64,000 nt of DNA from JAAZKA01 sp034926225 (GTDB lineage Bacteria > Bacillota > Clostridia > Oscillospirales > QAMX01), in NCBI GenBank assembly GCA_034926225.1, contig JAYFRF010000008.1, forward strand, positions 147,055 through 211,054, given 5' to 3'. The notes under the pieces were generated by a model that saw only the letters and a list, made by a program, of their open reading frames with translations, ran no database searches and was not told the origin of the DNA. Both the position numbers and the translations under genes were made by a program. This document shows positions 8,082-17,106 of the stretch, piece after piece (position 1 is the stretch's first letter; the number at the start of each line of letters is the position of its first letter).

Positions 8082-9257
8082 TTATACTTCAGGAACGCTG
8101 ATCTCCACCTCGCGGCCGATCTTTGCGGAGCGGTTGATACCGTCGATGATCGCCTGGTTGTAGATGATCTGGGAGGACGGTACGGGCGCGGGACGGTTGT
8201 AGAGAATCGCATCGAGGAAGGAACGGATCTTCTGATCAAAGAGACCGCCCTCGAAGGGGTTCTTCACGATCGGGATGATCGTCTCGGTCTGCTCGCCCGC
8301 AACCTCGTGATACAGCGTCATCGGACCGCCGACGGTGCCGTTCCAGCAGTCGGTGGACGGGATACGCAGGCCGGCCTTCGTGCCGAGGATGATCGTGTCG
8401 CCGGGGGTGTTGATGTTCATCGCCCACGCGATACGGAAGTCGAGGATGATGCCGCCCTCAAGACGGATGAACGCCGCCGCGAAATCGTCGACGCCGAAAG
8501 CCTTGGCATACTCCGGATGGCCGCGGCCGATGAAGGTCGCCGGGTTTTTGCCGAAGAAGTCGGAGGTGTAGCCGGAAACGGTCAAAGGCTTCGGATAGCC
8601 GATCGCGTTGAGAACCATATCGAGCGAGTAGCAGCCGATATCGCCGAGCGCGCCGATGCCGCCGGTTTCCTTCGCGATGAAGGAGGTGCCAAAGGGGGTC
8701 GGAATGCCGCGGCGACGGCCGCCGCCGGTCTGTATATAATAGATCTGACCCAGTTCGCCCGACTCGACGATCTTCTTGATCATCTGCATATTCGCGTCAA
8801 AGCGGGGCTGGAAGCCGATGGAAAGCACCTTGCCGGACGCCTTCTCAGCCTTGCGGATCTCGACAGCTTCCTCGAGCGTCACGCACATAGGCTTTTCGAG
8901 GAGGACGTTTACACCGCGGTTGAGCGCGTCGATCGTCGGCACCGCATGCGCCATGTTGTAGGTACAGACGGAAACCGCGTCAAGCTGCTCGTTTTCAAGC
9001 ATGGAGAGGTGATCGGGATAAAGACGGACGCCCTCGACGCCGTGCTTCTTGAAAAACGCATCCGCCTTGCCGGGGATCAAGTCCGCGCCCGCGACGATAT
9101 CGACGTCGGGCTGTTTCAAATAGCTCATCATATGGGAATCGGCAATCCAACCGGTACCGATGATACCGACCTTTAAGCGGCGGCCGTTTTTGCAGCACTT
9201 GCAGCCGTCCTCGACCGGCGCGTCAATGTTTGTTAAGACGTCATCTGCTTTTTTCAT
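8082..9257 (-). CDS. Gfo/Idh/MocA family NAD(P)-dependent oxidoreductase
   Basis: A 391-residue protein. A Rossmann motif GIIGTGWIADSHMMSY begins near residue 30 and the family's catalytic LLEKPMCVTLEEA lies near 120. The substrate-domain motif is GIGALGDIGCYSLDMVLN. These enzymes oxidise or reduce sugars, inositols and related polyols in the cytoplasm. The roughly 28-residue N-terminal extension with GCKCC is unusual. The gene has its own promoter, with an inverted repeat over the -10, and its own terminator. It lies next to the large propeller-family operon and two further Gfo/Idh genes are at 22.2-24.3 kb, so a shared carbohydrate pathway is likely. The substrate is unknown. Confidence 0.9.
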   Translation of the reverse strand: MKKADDVLTNIDAPVEDGCKCCKNGRRLKVGIIGTGWIADSHMMSYLKQPDVDIVAGADLIPGKADAFFKKHGVEGVRLYPDHLSMLENEQLDAVSVCTYNMAHAVPTIDALNRGVNVLLEKPMCVTLEEAVEIRKAEKASGKVLSIGFQPRFDANMQMIKKIVESGELGQIYYIQTGGGRRRGIPTPFGTSFIAKETGGIGALGDIGCYSLDMVLNAIGYPKPLTVSGYTSDFFGKNPATFIGRGHPEYAKAFGVDDFAAAFIRLEGGIILDFRIAWAMNINTPGDTIILGTKAGLRIPSTDCWNGTVGGPMTLYHEVAGEQTETIIPIVKNPFEGGLFDQKIRSFLDAILYNRPAPVPSSQIIYNQAIIDGINRSAKIGREVEISVPEV

Positions 9258-9285
9258 GACTACTCGTCCTCCTAAAAAGAGATAA

Positions 9286-9324
9286 GGTATGGTTTATTGT
9301 AGCATACCTTTTTTTGTTTTGCAA
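9286..9324 (-). promoter_or_regulatory. Promoter with inverted-repeat operator for the 8082-9257 gene
   Basis: On the minus strand TTGCAA (9324-9319), 17 bp, TACAAT (9301-9296). GGTATG (9286-9291) and CATACC (9303-9308) form an inverted repeat with an 11-bp spacer centred on the -10, which is a plausible repressor site. Confidence 0.65.
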
Positions 9325-9359
9325 GGGTTTTAGGTAAGATTTAAAGCATCTAACCAAGC

Positions 9360-9717
9360 CTTCCCCAGGGGGAAGCTTGTCGGAGGGGGCGCTTCTCGCC
9401 CCCCTCCGACACCACCCTCCGCGCTACTTTCTTTGCCCCGGCAAAGAAAGTAACAAAGAAAGCCGTCTTAGGAGGACTAAAGTCCTCCTAAGAACCCCCC
9501 CGGAACGGCGGCGACTTCGCGCCGCTTATACGGGGGAGTCTACGGGGATCTGTGCGACAATTTTTTGCTTCGCCCGTAACTTTTCTCTCGTATAAAAAAA
9601 CGCCCTCAGGCGTTTTTTACTCACGTCCCTAAAAAGATGCTTTCTTATCCAATATTCTTTCTCTCGGAGAAAGAATATTGGCGTGGGTGGTCTGGAGGGG
9701 CGAGGAGCCCCTCCAGA
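9360..9717. repeat. Block of consecutive near-perfect hairpins in a 494-bp intergenic region
   Basis: The gap between the genes at 8082-9257 and 9752-11905 holds a dense series of inverted repeats: 9360-9375 (7 bp), 9379-9410 (13 bp, one bulge), 9426-9451 (12 bp, perfect), 9467-9492 (12 bp, perfect), 9496-9536 (nested, inner stem 9508-9513 with 9520-9525), 9595-9618 (10 bp, terminator), 9649-9681 (15 bp, perfect) and 9691-9717 (11 bp, perfect). No coding frame with a ribosome binding site is convincing. The units resemble the short palindromic intergenic repeats of gut Clostridia in general style, which is recollection and not a search result. Confidence 0.85.
9595..9618 (-). terminator. Bidirectional terminator ending the propeller-family operon
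   Basis: AAAAAACGCC (9595-9604), loop CTCA, GGCGTTTTTT (9609-9618). This is a perfect stem with T runs on both strands. It is the most likely end of the 12 kb minus-strand operon that begins at 21.5 kb. Confidence 0.85.
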
Positions 9718-9751
9718 AGGTATGATTCTGTACAAAGCTAAAGTAGAGCGG

Positions 9752-11905
9752 TCACAGTGTAATGATATGCACCGTCGCGATACGATCCGCCGAGCCGACG
9801 GCCAGCGTACGCTCGTCATGCGACAGCACGATGCTTGACAGCACGTTCGATTCCGTCGGACGATAGAAGCCGACGCTGTTGTAACTCAGGATACCGAGCT
9901 GACGTAAGCCCTCGTCGTCGTCATAGGTGAAGATATAGCCCATGTCCTCTTCATCGCCTGCGACGCCCCAAAGCTTCGTCTTCGCAGCGTTCGTACACAT
10001 GCAGCGTACCGGACCGTATGCGGCCGCGCCGCCGAGGCAGTAGACTTTCCCATCCGCGCTGACCATCGCCAAAAGCGCGTCCATCGTGCCGACGATCGCG
10101 CGCCCGTCATGCCACGCGGCTGTCGCAGACGCTTTCGCGCGGTACCGCCGTCCCGTGGCTTCCGGCAGCCGGATGCCTTCGTCCACGGCCACCGGCTGAG
10201 GCAGGATATTTGCGCGGAGCCATTCGCGATACTCGCCGTCGATCGCGGAAAAATCCTCGCGCGAGAGGATATCATGACCCTGAATGCGGAACACATACGC
10301 CGCCTCGCCGAAGCTCCCCTTCGCCCCGGTGACAACATGCAGCACATCCTTCTCATCGAACGCCATACCGATCACCTTCGCGTCCTCGATATGGTCGCAG
10401 AGTTCGCCTTTTTCGCCGATCTCGCGCCAGATGCGTACAGGATATGCGCGATCGATCGGGAACGCCTGGAATGGGTTGTTTTCGCTGTTCTCCTCCCCCG
10501 CCGTATTCTTCCTCGCACGCGCCTCAGCACGCTTGCGGATTTCCTCGTCCGTCAGCCTGACCGGATAGAAAATCGAATGCGTCGTAACGGGTCCCTGTTC
10601 GTACATATATGGCCGGAACTCGGGTAAGTCAATGCGTACGACATCCGGGCCGTTCTCCCCAAAGCCGTGACCGACGTTGACAATATAGAGGATATCGCGG
10701 ATATGGTCGCAAGCCATCTCCGTCGACCGGTTATGGACATAGTCCGGCGTACCGACCATCCCTAAAAGCTCAGGCTGGCCCCCATGCGTGATATCCCAGC
10801 GGCACAGATACTGCCCCGGGGTGTATCTGACATCCTCATCCGTGTCATAAGGACGCGTCTGCAGAATATACCACAGCACACCGTATTTATCCATTGTCAT
10901 GCAGTTGTTGCCCGTCGCGGACTTTGCCGACTGCGGACGCACAAGGTCGGTCACCTGCTCGCCATCCTTAAAGGGCAGAAGCTTGCCCGCCGATGTGATC
11001 TTTTTTGTCGCAAACTCGAGTCTATATAGGTCATAGGCATAAGGGTGGAACATGTAGAGGTATTTGCCGTCGGCGGAATTTTCCGCCTGCCCGAGGTAGC
11101 GGTACCATGTGTTGTTGACATACCGGGGATTCCCCTCGGGGGAGTAATATGCCGGCACCTCTGCGCCGAGATCAACAAGTTTGTTCTCTTCCGTATCGAT
11201 CATGAACGGGAAACCGGACTTCGTGCAGCCGTAGATATTGCCGTCCGCGCCGAGCGCCAGGCGGAAACAGAACACCTCGGCGGCTTTGCCGAGATCCTTC
11301 GTCACGCGGCGGGTATCGATATCGAAGCTGTAGACATGGCCGCGCATGAAGCCGATCATGTAAAGGCGGCGGTGCTTCGGGTCATATTTCGCGCCGTAAA
11401 TCGATTCGTGCGGCACGGGGGTACCCCAGCTTTCGGCATGCCCTGTTATCGGGTCGTAGACGAGAATCTGCGAACCGGGGAAGCCCTCCCAGACATGGTT
11501 CTGGTGTCCGAACGGCATCCATTCCGTATGATGCTTTGCGCGGTCGGTGGAATGCGTCGTCGCGATGACGAGGTAGTCCTCCGGCTTGTCGCCTGTCGGG
11601 ATGAAGTTGATCGACGTATGCAGCTTGGAATGCGGCAGCTGGCGCTCCTGCGGCAAAACAAGGTCTCCCGCATAAAAGCAGAGCACGAGTTTGTTTGTGT
11701 CGCGGTCATAGCGCACGAGCTTTGCATGGTCGCATTTCCCGGATTCGGAGGAAAGCGTCGTATAGAAGGTGCCGTCGGGCGCGCAGTCGCCGTCCCAGCA
11801 GCAGTTGAAGTTCTCGTTGCCGGGCATCCAGGGCTTCGCCTCATGCACACCGGTTTGATTGATCACGCGGTAATAATCGTCGGAAAACTGATCGAAGTAG
11901 TACAT
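9752..11905 (-). CDS. Large His-rich propeller-like protein, paralogue 1 (unknown function)
   Basis: A 717-residue protein with no signal peptide and no membrane segment, so it should be cytoplasmic. I do not recognise a named family. It has many short strand-turn repeats ending in YDP, WDI or YDDD-like pairs, as in beta-propellers, in two halves: about 30-430, and about 500-717 after a charged linker (RLTDEEIRKRAEARARK). Motifs shared with the three paralogues upstream are GKCDHAKLVRY (His60), LPHSKLHTSI (His92, His96), THSTDRAKHHTEWMPFGH (His118, 125, 126, 134), HESIYG (His166) and IGFMRGHVYS (His190). The C-terminal half carries GRRYRAKASATAAW and LWGVAGD. The clustered His residues suggest a metal site. 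It is the last gene of the operon, 10 bp after the PHP gene. Confidence 0.85.
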   Translation of the reverse strand: MYYFDQFSDDYYRVINQTGVHEAKPWMPGNENFNCCWDGDCAPDGTFYTTLSSESGKCDHAKLVRYDRDTNKLVLCFYAGDLVLPQERQLPHSKLHTSINFIPTGDKPEDYLVIATTHSTDRAKHHTEWMPFGHQNHVWEGFPGSQILVYDPITGHAESWGTPVPHESIYGAKYDPKHRRLYMIGFMRGHVYSFDIDTRRVTKDLGKAAEVFCFRLALGADGNIYGCTKSGFPFMIDTEENKLVDLGAEVPAYYSPEGNPRYVNNTWYRYLGQAENSADGKYLYMFHPYAYDLYRLEFATKKITSAGKLLPFKDGEQVTDLVRPQSAKSATGNNCMTMDKYGVLWYILQTRPYDTDEDVRYTPGQYLCRWDITHGGQPELLGMVGTPDYVHNRSTEMACDHIRDILYIVNVGHGFGENGPDVVRIDLPEFRPYMYEQGPVTTHSIFYPVRLTDEEIRKRAEARARKNTAGEENSENNPFQAFPIDRAYPVRIWREIGEKGELCDHIEDAKVIGMAFDEKDVLHVVTGAKGSFGEAAYVFRIQGHDILSREDFSAIDGEYREWLRANILPQPVAVDEGIRLPEATGRRYRAKASATAAWHDGRAIVGTMDALLAMVSADGKVYCLGGAAAYGPVRCMCTNAAKTKLWGVAGDEEDMGYIFTYDDDEGLRQLGILSYNSVGFYRPTESNVLSSIVLSHDERTLAVGSADRIATVHIITL

Positions 11906-11915
11906 AGTTAGCCTC

Positions 11916-12767
11916 CTAAGAAATCCATTTATCGGGTGAAATCTCGGAAAAATCCCCCTCGCGGAAACCCGCGGCGGTCAGATATTTTTCCGCTTCCGTG
12001 CGGTGATCGGGATAATCCGGCGTATCGCTGTCCCTGCCGTGGCAGTCGGAGCCGTAGGTCATCGGGATTCCCTTTTCGAACATATACCGCAAAAATTCCG
12101 CGTATTGGCGGCGGAAAAACTCCGATAAACTCGGCGAGATCAGCATATTCACGTTACATTCGATGTATTTGCCATGCTCCAGGAGGTTTGCACCCAGTTC
12201 GTCGTGCATAGCGCGCGGTATGACAGAAAAATCGTCGTACCACGAGCGGTTGCAGGACCACGGATGCCCGAGAATCGTCACGCGCGGGTCGGCGGCGAGT
12301 GCCATCTGCTGCCTAAACCACTCGCGGATCTGTGCGTCGACGCCGTTGTCCACCGCCTTCACATCGGCCACGTCAGTGCGCCAGTGCGCTGCGCCGACGG
12401 CGTAGCGGATACCGAGCGTTCGCATCTCGTTAAGCGTCAGCGCAAGCTCGATGCCATACGGCGTATCCTGCGGCACGGGGACATACCCCTCACGCGTGCC
12501 AGTACGGGCGATATAGTCGTATTCCGGCGACGCTATCGGCGTAAACTCCACGCCGAGGATCATCTCCGGAACGCTTTCGGCCGCCGCGCGGTAGTTTGCG
12601 GCCGATCGGCGGATGTTTTCCATGAATTTAGCATCGTTGAAGTTTGCGTGATCGGTCGTTCCGAAGCCGCGCAAGCCCTGCTCCCGCGCGCGTTTGATCA
12701 GCGTGTTAAGCGGGAGCTTTGCGTCGTAGGAAGCGTCGGTATGGATATGCCAGTCGGAGTGAATCAC
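11916..12767 (-). CDS. PHP-domain phosphoesterase/hydrolase
   Basis: This 283-residue protein has the polymerase-and-histidinol-phosphatase fold. Visible metal-binding motifs are DWHIHTDAS (His7, His9), GTTDHANF, ILGVEFTP, AVGAAHW, ILGHPWSC and TYGSDCHGRD, which cover the expected set of His/Asp/Glu ligands of a trinuclear metal site. Histidinol-phosphatase-like PHP proteins cleave phosphomonoesters, and the substrate here is unknown. It starts at GTG 12767, overlapping the stop of paralogue 2 by GTGA, so it is translationally coupled. Being flanked on both sides by propeller-family genes, it probably acts in the same pathway. No histidine biosynthesis genes are nearby. Confidence 0.88.
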   Translation of the reverse strand: MIHSDWHIHTDASYDAKLPLNTLIKRAREQGLRGFGTTDHANFNDAKFMENIRRSAANYRAAAESVPEMILGVEFTPIASPEYDYIARTGTREGYVPVPQDTPYGIELALTLNEMRTLGIRYAVGAAHWRTDVADVKAVDNGVDAQIREWFRQQMALAADPRVTILGHPWSCNRSWYDDFSVIPRAMHDELGANLLEHGKYIECNVNMLISPSLSEFFRRQYAEFLRYMFEKGIPMTYGSDCHGRDSDTPDYPDHRTEAEKYLTAAGFREGDFSEISPDKWIS

Positions 12768-14917
12768 TTTCCCATCGCCTCCGTATTCAAAAGATGCACG
12801 CAGGCCATCCGGTCGGCGTTGCCCACGGCAAGTATCTTCTCATCGGGGGACAACGCGACGGAGGTCAGCACATTGGCCTGCGTCGTACCGTAAAAGCCAT
12901 GCGAATTATAGCTGATGATGCCAAGCTCGCGGATCCCGTGGCGGTCGTCGTAGCGGAACAGATATCCCATCCCCTCGAGGTCGCCCGCGACGCCATAAAG
13001 CACGGTTTTCGCCGCGTTTGCCGTCAGGCAGCGCACGGGGCCATTGGGCGCGCAGGTGCCGAGGTTAAAGACATGCCCGTCCGGGTACACGACCGCGAGG
13101 AGTCCGTCGCGCGTGCCGGCGATCGTGCGGCCCTGCGACCACGCGGCTGTCGCGGAGGCAATCGCGCGGTAGCGGCGTCCGGTGACTTCCGGCAGCTTGA
13201 CGGTGTCGTCGAGGGTCACAGGCCAGGGCTCTACATGCGTACGGAGCCAATCGCGGTATTCGTCTTTCACAAGCCCCATATCGAGTCTGCCGCAGATGTC
13301 GCGTCCGCGTAAGGTGAAAACGTATTTCGCATGTTCAAAATCCGATGGAACTCCTACCGCTCCGCCATCGCCCGTCACGACGTGGAGGATACCGTCTTCA
13401 TCGTAAGCCATGCCGACGACGGACGCGTCCTCGATGTGCGCGGACGGCACCTTTTCGAAGATGCGCACGGGATAGCAGTCGGCGTCCGGCACCGGCTGGA
13501 ACGGATTCGACGCCGTGACCTCTTCGCCGACGAATTTTTTCAGGCGTTCGTCGCGCTTTTGTTTTTCCTCATCGGTGAGCTCGCGCCGGCGCAGTGCCTC
13601 GTCCTCCGAGATCGGCCCCGGCTCGTACATATGGGGCTTGTAGGCTTTCATATCGATCGCGATCACGTCCGGACCGTCCGCGCCGAAGCCGCGTCCGACG
13701 TTGCAGCAATAGAGAATGTCGTTTGCGTGATCGTACTCCATCTCACAGGTCAGGCGCTGGACGTTGCGGGGAGTACCGATGATGCCCAGGACCTCGGGCT
13801 GACGCCCCGCGTCGATGTCCCAGCGGCAGAGATAGCAGGGAATCGTATACGTAAAGTCGGAGGCGTTCTTGATCTGCCAGCCGCGCATGGCATACCACAG
13901 CACGCCCTCGCCGTCGATTGCGAAGGTATAGGTCGCGTAGCAGCTTTCCTTGTTCGGCAGCTCGACGATACCGTCCTCAGGCAACATCCGTCCGGCGCAG
14001 GTGACCTCTCCCGTTGCGTAGTCATAGCGCCAGAGGTGATCGGTGCAGGGCGCGAGCATATACAAAAACTTCCCCGACGGGTGGCTCCGCGCAAGGCTCA
14101 TCCAGCGGTACCAGGTATTGTTGATGTAGTTGTCCGGGTAATCCGGCACGCGGAAGTTTAAACTTTCAAGCTTATTTTCAGCGGTATTGACGCGGAAGAA
14201 ATACCCCGCCTTGGAGCCGCCGTAGATGTTGCCGTCACCGCCGCGCGAGAGACGGTAGGAGCAGAACTCCATCCCGCGTCCGAGATCGACGATTTCTCTC
14301 GTATGAAGGTCATACGAATACACATGGCCGCGCATGAAGCCGACCATATACAGACGGTTGTGAACAGGGTCATACTCTGCGCCGTAGATCGATTCGCGCG
14401 GAACGGGGGTACCGAGGCTCCACGCATGCCCCGATTTTGGGTCGTAAACGAGAATCTGGGAGCCGGGGTATCCCTCCCACAAGTCGGGCTGGTGGGCAAA
14501 CGGCATCCATTCGGTATGATGGCGCGAGCGGTCGGTGGAGTGGGTCGTCGCAATGACGAGGTAGTCTTCGGGATTTGACAGATCGCCGTCAAATGAGCCG
14601 CGCGGGATGAAATCAATAGAGGTATGCAGCTTCGAGTGCGGCAGCTCCCGCTCACGCGGCATCACGATGTCGGCGGCGTAAAAGCACTCGACGAACTTGT
14701 TTTCGGCACGGTCATAGCGCATCAGACGGGCATGGTCGCATTTGCCGCCTTCGGAGGAATCGGTGAAGTAAAACACGCCGTCGGGGGAGAGAGCGCCGTC
14801 CCAGTTGCAATTGTAGTTTTCATATCCTGTTTCGGGAGGATACGCCTGCTGTACGCCGGTTTGATTGATCAGGCGGAAAGAATCGTCGGAAAAACGTTCA
14901 AAAACATACTTTTTCAT
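12764..14917 (-). CDS. Large His-rich propeller-like protein, paralogue 2 (unknown function)
   Basis: This 717-residue paralogue is colinear with paralogue 1. It keeps GKCDHARLMRY, LPHSKLHTSI, THSTDRSRHHTEWMPFAH, VGFMRGHVYSYD, INNTWYRW and, in the second half, GRRYRAIASATAAW. It differs by an 8-residue insertion after FIPRGS and by having CAPNGPVRC where the others have AAAYGPVRC. It ends with a short non-family tail (NTEAMGK) that overlaps the PHP start. It starts at ATG 14917 behind AGGAGA and overlaps the stop of paralogue 3 by 4 bp. It is predicted to be cytoplasmic. I can assign no reaction. Confidence 0.85.
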   Translation of the reverse strand: MKKYVFERFSDDSFRLINQTGVQQAYPPETGYENYNCNWDGALSPDGVFYFTDSSEGGKCDHARLMRYDRAENKFVECFYAADIVMPRERELPHSKLHTSIDFIPRGSFDGDLSNPEDYLVIATTHSTDRSRHHTEWMPFAHQPDLWEGYPGSQILVYDPKSGHAWSLGTPVPRESIYGAEYDPVHNRLYMVGFMRGHVYSYDLHTREIVDLGRGMEFCSYRLSRGGDGNIYGGSKAGYFFRVNTAENKLESLNFRVPDYPDNYINNTWYRWMSLARSHPSGKFLYMLAPCTDHLWRYDYATGEVTCAGRMLPEDGIVELPNKESCYATYTFAIDGEGVLWYAMRGWQIKNASDFTYTIPCYLCRWDIDAGRQPEVLGIIGTPRNVQRLTCEMEYDHANDILYCCNVGRGFGADGPDVIAIDMKAYKPHMYEPGPISEDEALRRRELTDEEKQKRDERLKKFVGEEVTASNPFQPVPDADCYPVRIFEKVPSAHIEDASVVGMAYDEDGILHVVTGDGGAVGVPSDFEHAKYVFTLRGRDICGRLDMGLVKDEYRDWLRTHVEPWPVTLDDTVKLPEVTGRRYRAIASATAAWSQGRTIAGTRDGLLAVVYPDGHVFNLGTCAPNGPVRCLTANAAKTVLYGVAGDLEGMGYLFRYDDRHGIRELGIISYNSHGFYGTTQANVLTSVALSPDEKILAVGNADRMACVHLLNTEAMGK

Positions 14918-17088
14918 ATCGTTTTCTCCTCTTGCTTCAGATCGATCACATGTACGGTGCCGAGTCTGTCTGCGCCGCCGATCGCGAGAGTATGCTCGTC
15001 CGGCGACAGCGCGACGCTCGAGAGAATATTCGACGCGGAAGGACGGTAGAAGCCGATGGAGTCGTAGTTGAGCATGCCGAGCTGCCGCAGGCCGTTTCGG
15101 TCATCGTAGGAGAACACATACCCCATGTCGAGCTTGTCTCCCGCGACGCCCCAAAGCTTCGTCTTCGCGGCGTTCGTGACCATACAGCGCACCGGACCGT
15201 ACGCCGCCGCGCCTCCGAGGGAAAAGACCTCGCCTGCCTCGTCGATCACGGCAAGCTGGGCGTCGCGCGTGCCGACGATGGTACGACCGCCGTTCCACTC
15301 CGCCGTCGCCGTCGCGTGGGCGCGATAGCGGCGTCCCGTGACCTCCGGCAGCCGGATATTCTCATCAAAGCACACCGGCTGCGGCAGGATATGCGTGCGC
15401 AGCCACTCGCGGTAGGCTTCCTTGATCGTACCGAAGTCCGCGCGGGACTCGATCTCGCGGTAACGGATACGGAAAACGTACTTTGCTTCGTCAAACCGAT
15501 CCGTCTCGCCGGTGACGACGTGCAGAATGCCGTCTTCGCCGTAGCACATGCCGATGACCTCCGAATCCTCTGGACGCAGCACGGCGTTCCACAAACGGAC
15601 GGGATACGCGTCGCGGTTTGGAAACGCGACAAAGGGGTTTGATTCCGTGACCTGTTCGCCCGCGCCGACCTTCCGACGCGCTTCCTCGCGTGCCATTTCC
15701 TCGGGGCTTGCGTGTCTCGGATAGATGCGCGGCTCTTCGGTATACGGGCCCTGTCGCTGCGCGACGGGCAATGCGTTCTGACACTGCCACCCTTGCGAAA
15801 CCGCGCCGCTCGACCCAAGCTGCCTCCGAAACTCCGGCAGGTCGATGCAGAGTACGCAGGGGCCCTTATGCCCAAATCCCGTACCGTGGTCAACGGTATA
15901 GATTCGGTCGGTCGCGGGGTCGTATTCCATTTCGACCGTGATGCCGTGGACACGCTCCGGCGTTCCCATCACGCCGATGTATTCCGGCGCCTTACCGTTT
16001 TCGATATCCCAACGCATGAGCTTCGAATAGTAGGGGTTTAACCGTACATCCGTCGTATATTTATGCAGCGATATACGCAGTTCGTACCAGATCACGCCGT
16101 ACTTATCCACCGCGAACGATCCGCAGCTGTAGTCCACCGCCGCGAAATCGACGGGGAACAAGCCCTCGCCCGGCACCAGTCGGCCGGCTGTCGTAAACTC
16201 GCCGGTTTCGAAGTCATATTGGTACAGTTCCCAACCGGAGCTGTTCGTTAAGTACATGAACTTCCCCGACGGATGCATTCGCGCGCAGGTCAGGTAACGG
16301 TAATGCGTGTTGTTCGACAGCGCCCCCGGATAGTACGGCACCTGACGGTGCAGATCCTCAAGGATGTTCTTTTCGGTATTGATGCGGTAATACTCGCCGG
16401 ACTTTGTGCAGGAGTAAATATTGCCGTCTGAGGCGAGCGAGAGACGGTAGTTAAAGACCTCCGCGGCCTTGCCCAAGTCCTCCACCTTCCGCGTTTTGCA
16501 GTCCATGCTGTAGACATGCCCGCGCATGAAGCCGATCATATAGAGCCGGTCGTGCGCGGGATCATACTTCGCGCCGTAAATCGTTTCACGCGGCACGGGC
16601 GTCCCCCAGCTTTCGGCGTGTCCAGTATCGGGATCGAACATGAGAATTTGCGAGCCGGGGAAGCCCTCCCAGATATCCGCGTGATGCGCGAAGGGCATCC
16701 ATTCGGTATGTTGCGGCGCGCGGTCGGTGTTGTGAGTAACACCGAGGACGGTATAGCCGCAGCCGCCGGTCTTCGGGCGAAAGTTGATCGACGTATGGAA
16801 TTTTGAATGCGGAAGCTGGCGCTTCTGCGGCATCACGACGTTGCCCATGTAGACGCATTCTTCGACGGCGTTCTTATTGTAGTTATAGCGCACAAGCTTT
16901 GCGTGGTCGCATTTTCCGGCTTCGGAGGAGAGCGTATAGTAGAAGACGCCGTCGGGGGAAAGCGCGCCGTCCCAGCAGGTGTTGAAGTTGCCGTTGCCTT
17001 CCTCATCGGGTTCGACCGCGCGGACGCCGGCCTGTGGTATCAGATGATAATAATCCGGATCGTCATAGGATTTGAAAAGATAAGCCAT
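14914..17088 (-). CDS. Large His-rich propeller-like protein, paralogue 3 (unknown function)
   Basis: A 724-residue member of the same family. The first motif reads LIPQAGVRA where the others have INQTGV, so it is somewhat divergent at the N-terminus. It keeps GKCDHAKLVRY, LPHSKFHTSI, THNTDRAPQHTEWMPFAH (one His and one Ser changed relative to paralogues 1, 2 and 4), IGFMRGHVYSMD and NNTHYRYL. The inter-domain region has an added segment around GSSGAVSQGWQCQ. The second half has GRRYRAHATATAEW and LWGVAGD. These changes in the putative metal motifs may mean a different substrate. It starts at ATG 17088 behind AAGGAGG, 18 bp after the lipoprotein gene. Confidence 0.85.
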   Translation of the reverse strand: MAYLFKSYDDPDYYHLIPQAGVRAVEPDEEGNGNFNTCWDGALSPDGVFYYTLSSEAGKCDHAKLVRYNYNKNAVEECVYMGNVVMPQKRQLPHSKFHTSINFRPKTGGCGYTVLGVTHNTDRAPQHTEWMPFAHHADIWEGFPGSQILMFDPDTGHAESWGTPVPRETIYGAKYDPAHDRLYMIGFMRGHVYSMDCKTRKVEDLGKAAEVFNYRLSLASDGNIYSCTKSGEYYRINTEKNILEDLHRQVPYYPGALSNNTHYRYLTCARMHPSGKFMYLTNSSGWELYQYDFETGEFTTAGRLVPGEGLFPVDFAAVDYSCGSFAVDKYGVIWYELRISLHKYTTDVRLNPYYSKLMRWDIENGKAPEYIGVMGTPERVHGITVEMEYDPATDRIYTVDHGTGFGHKGPCVLCIDLPEFRRQLGSSGAVSQGWQCQNALPVAQRQGPYTEEPRIYPRHASPEEMAREEARRKVGAGEQVTESNPFVAFPNRDAYPVRLWNAVLRPEDSEVIGMCYGEDGILHVVTGETDRFDEAKYVFRIRYREIESRADFGTIKEAYREWLRTHILPQPVCFDENIRLPEVTGRRYRAHATATAEWNGGRTIVGTRDAQLAVIDEAGEVFSLGGAAAYGPVRCMVTNAAKTKLWGVAGDKLDMGYVFSYDDRNGLRQLGMLNYDSIGFYRPSASNILSSVALSPDEHTLAIGGADRLGTVHVIDLKQEEKTI

Positions 17089-17106
17089 GGTTAGACCCTC
17101 CTTATT

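Noticed and set aside
9360..9717. The hairpin block as a CRISPR array
   Set aside because: The repeats differ in sequence and length, there are no regular spacers, and no cas gene is in the window.
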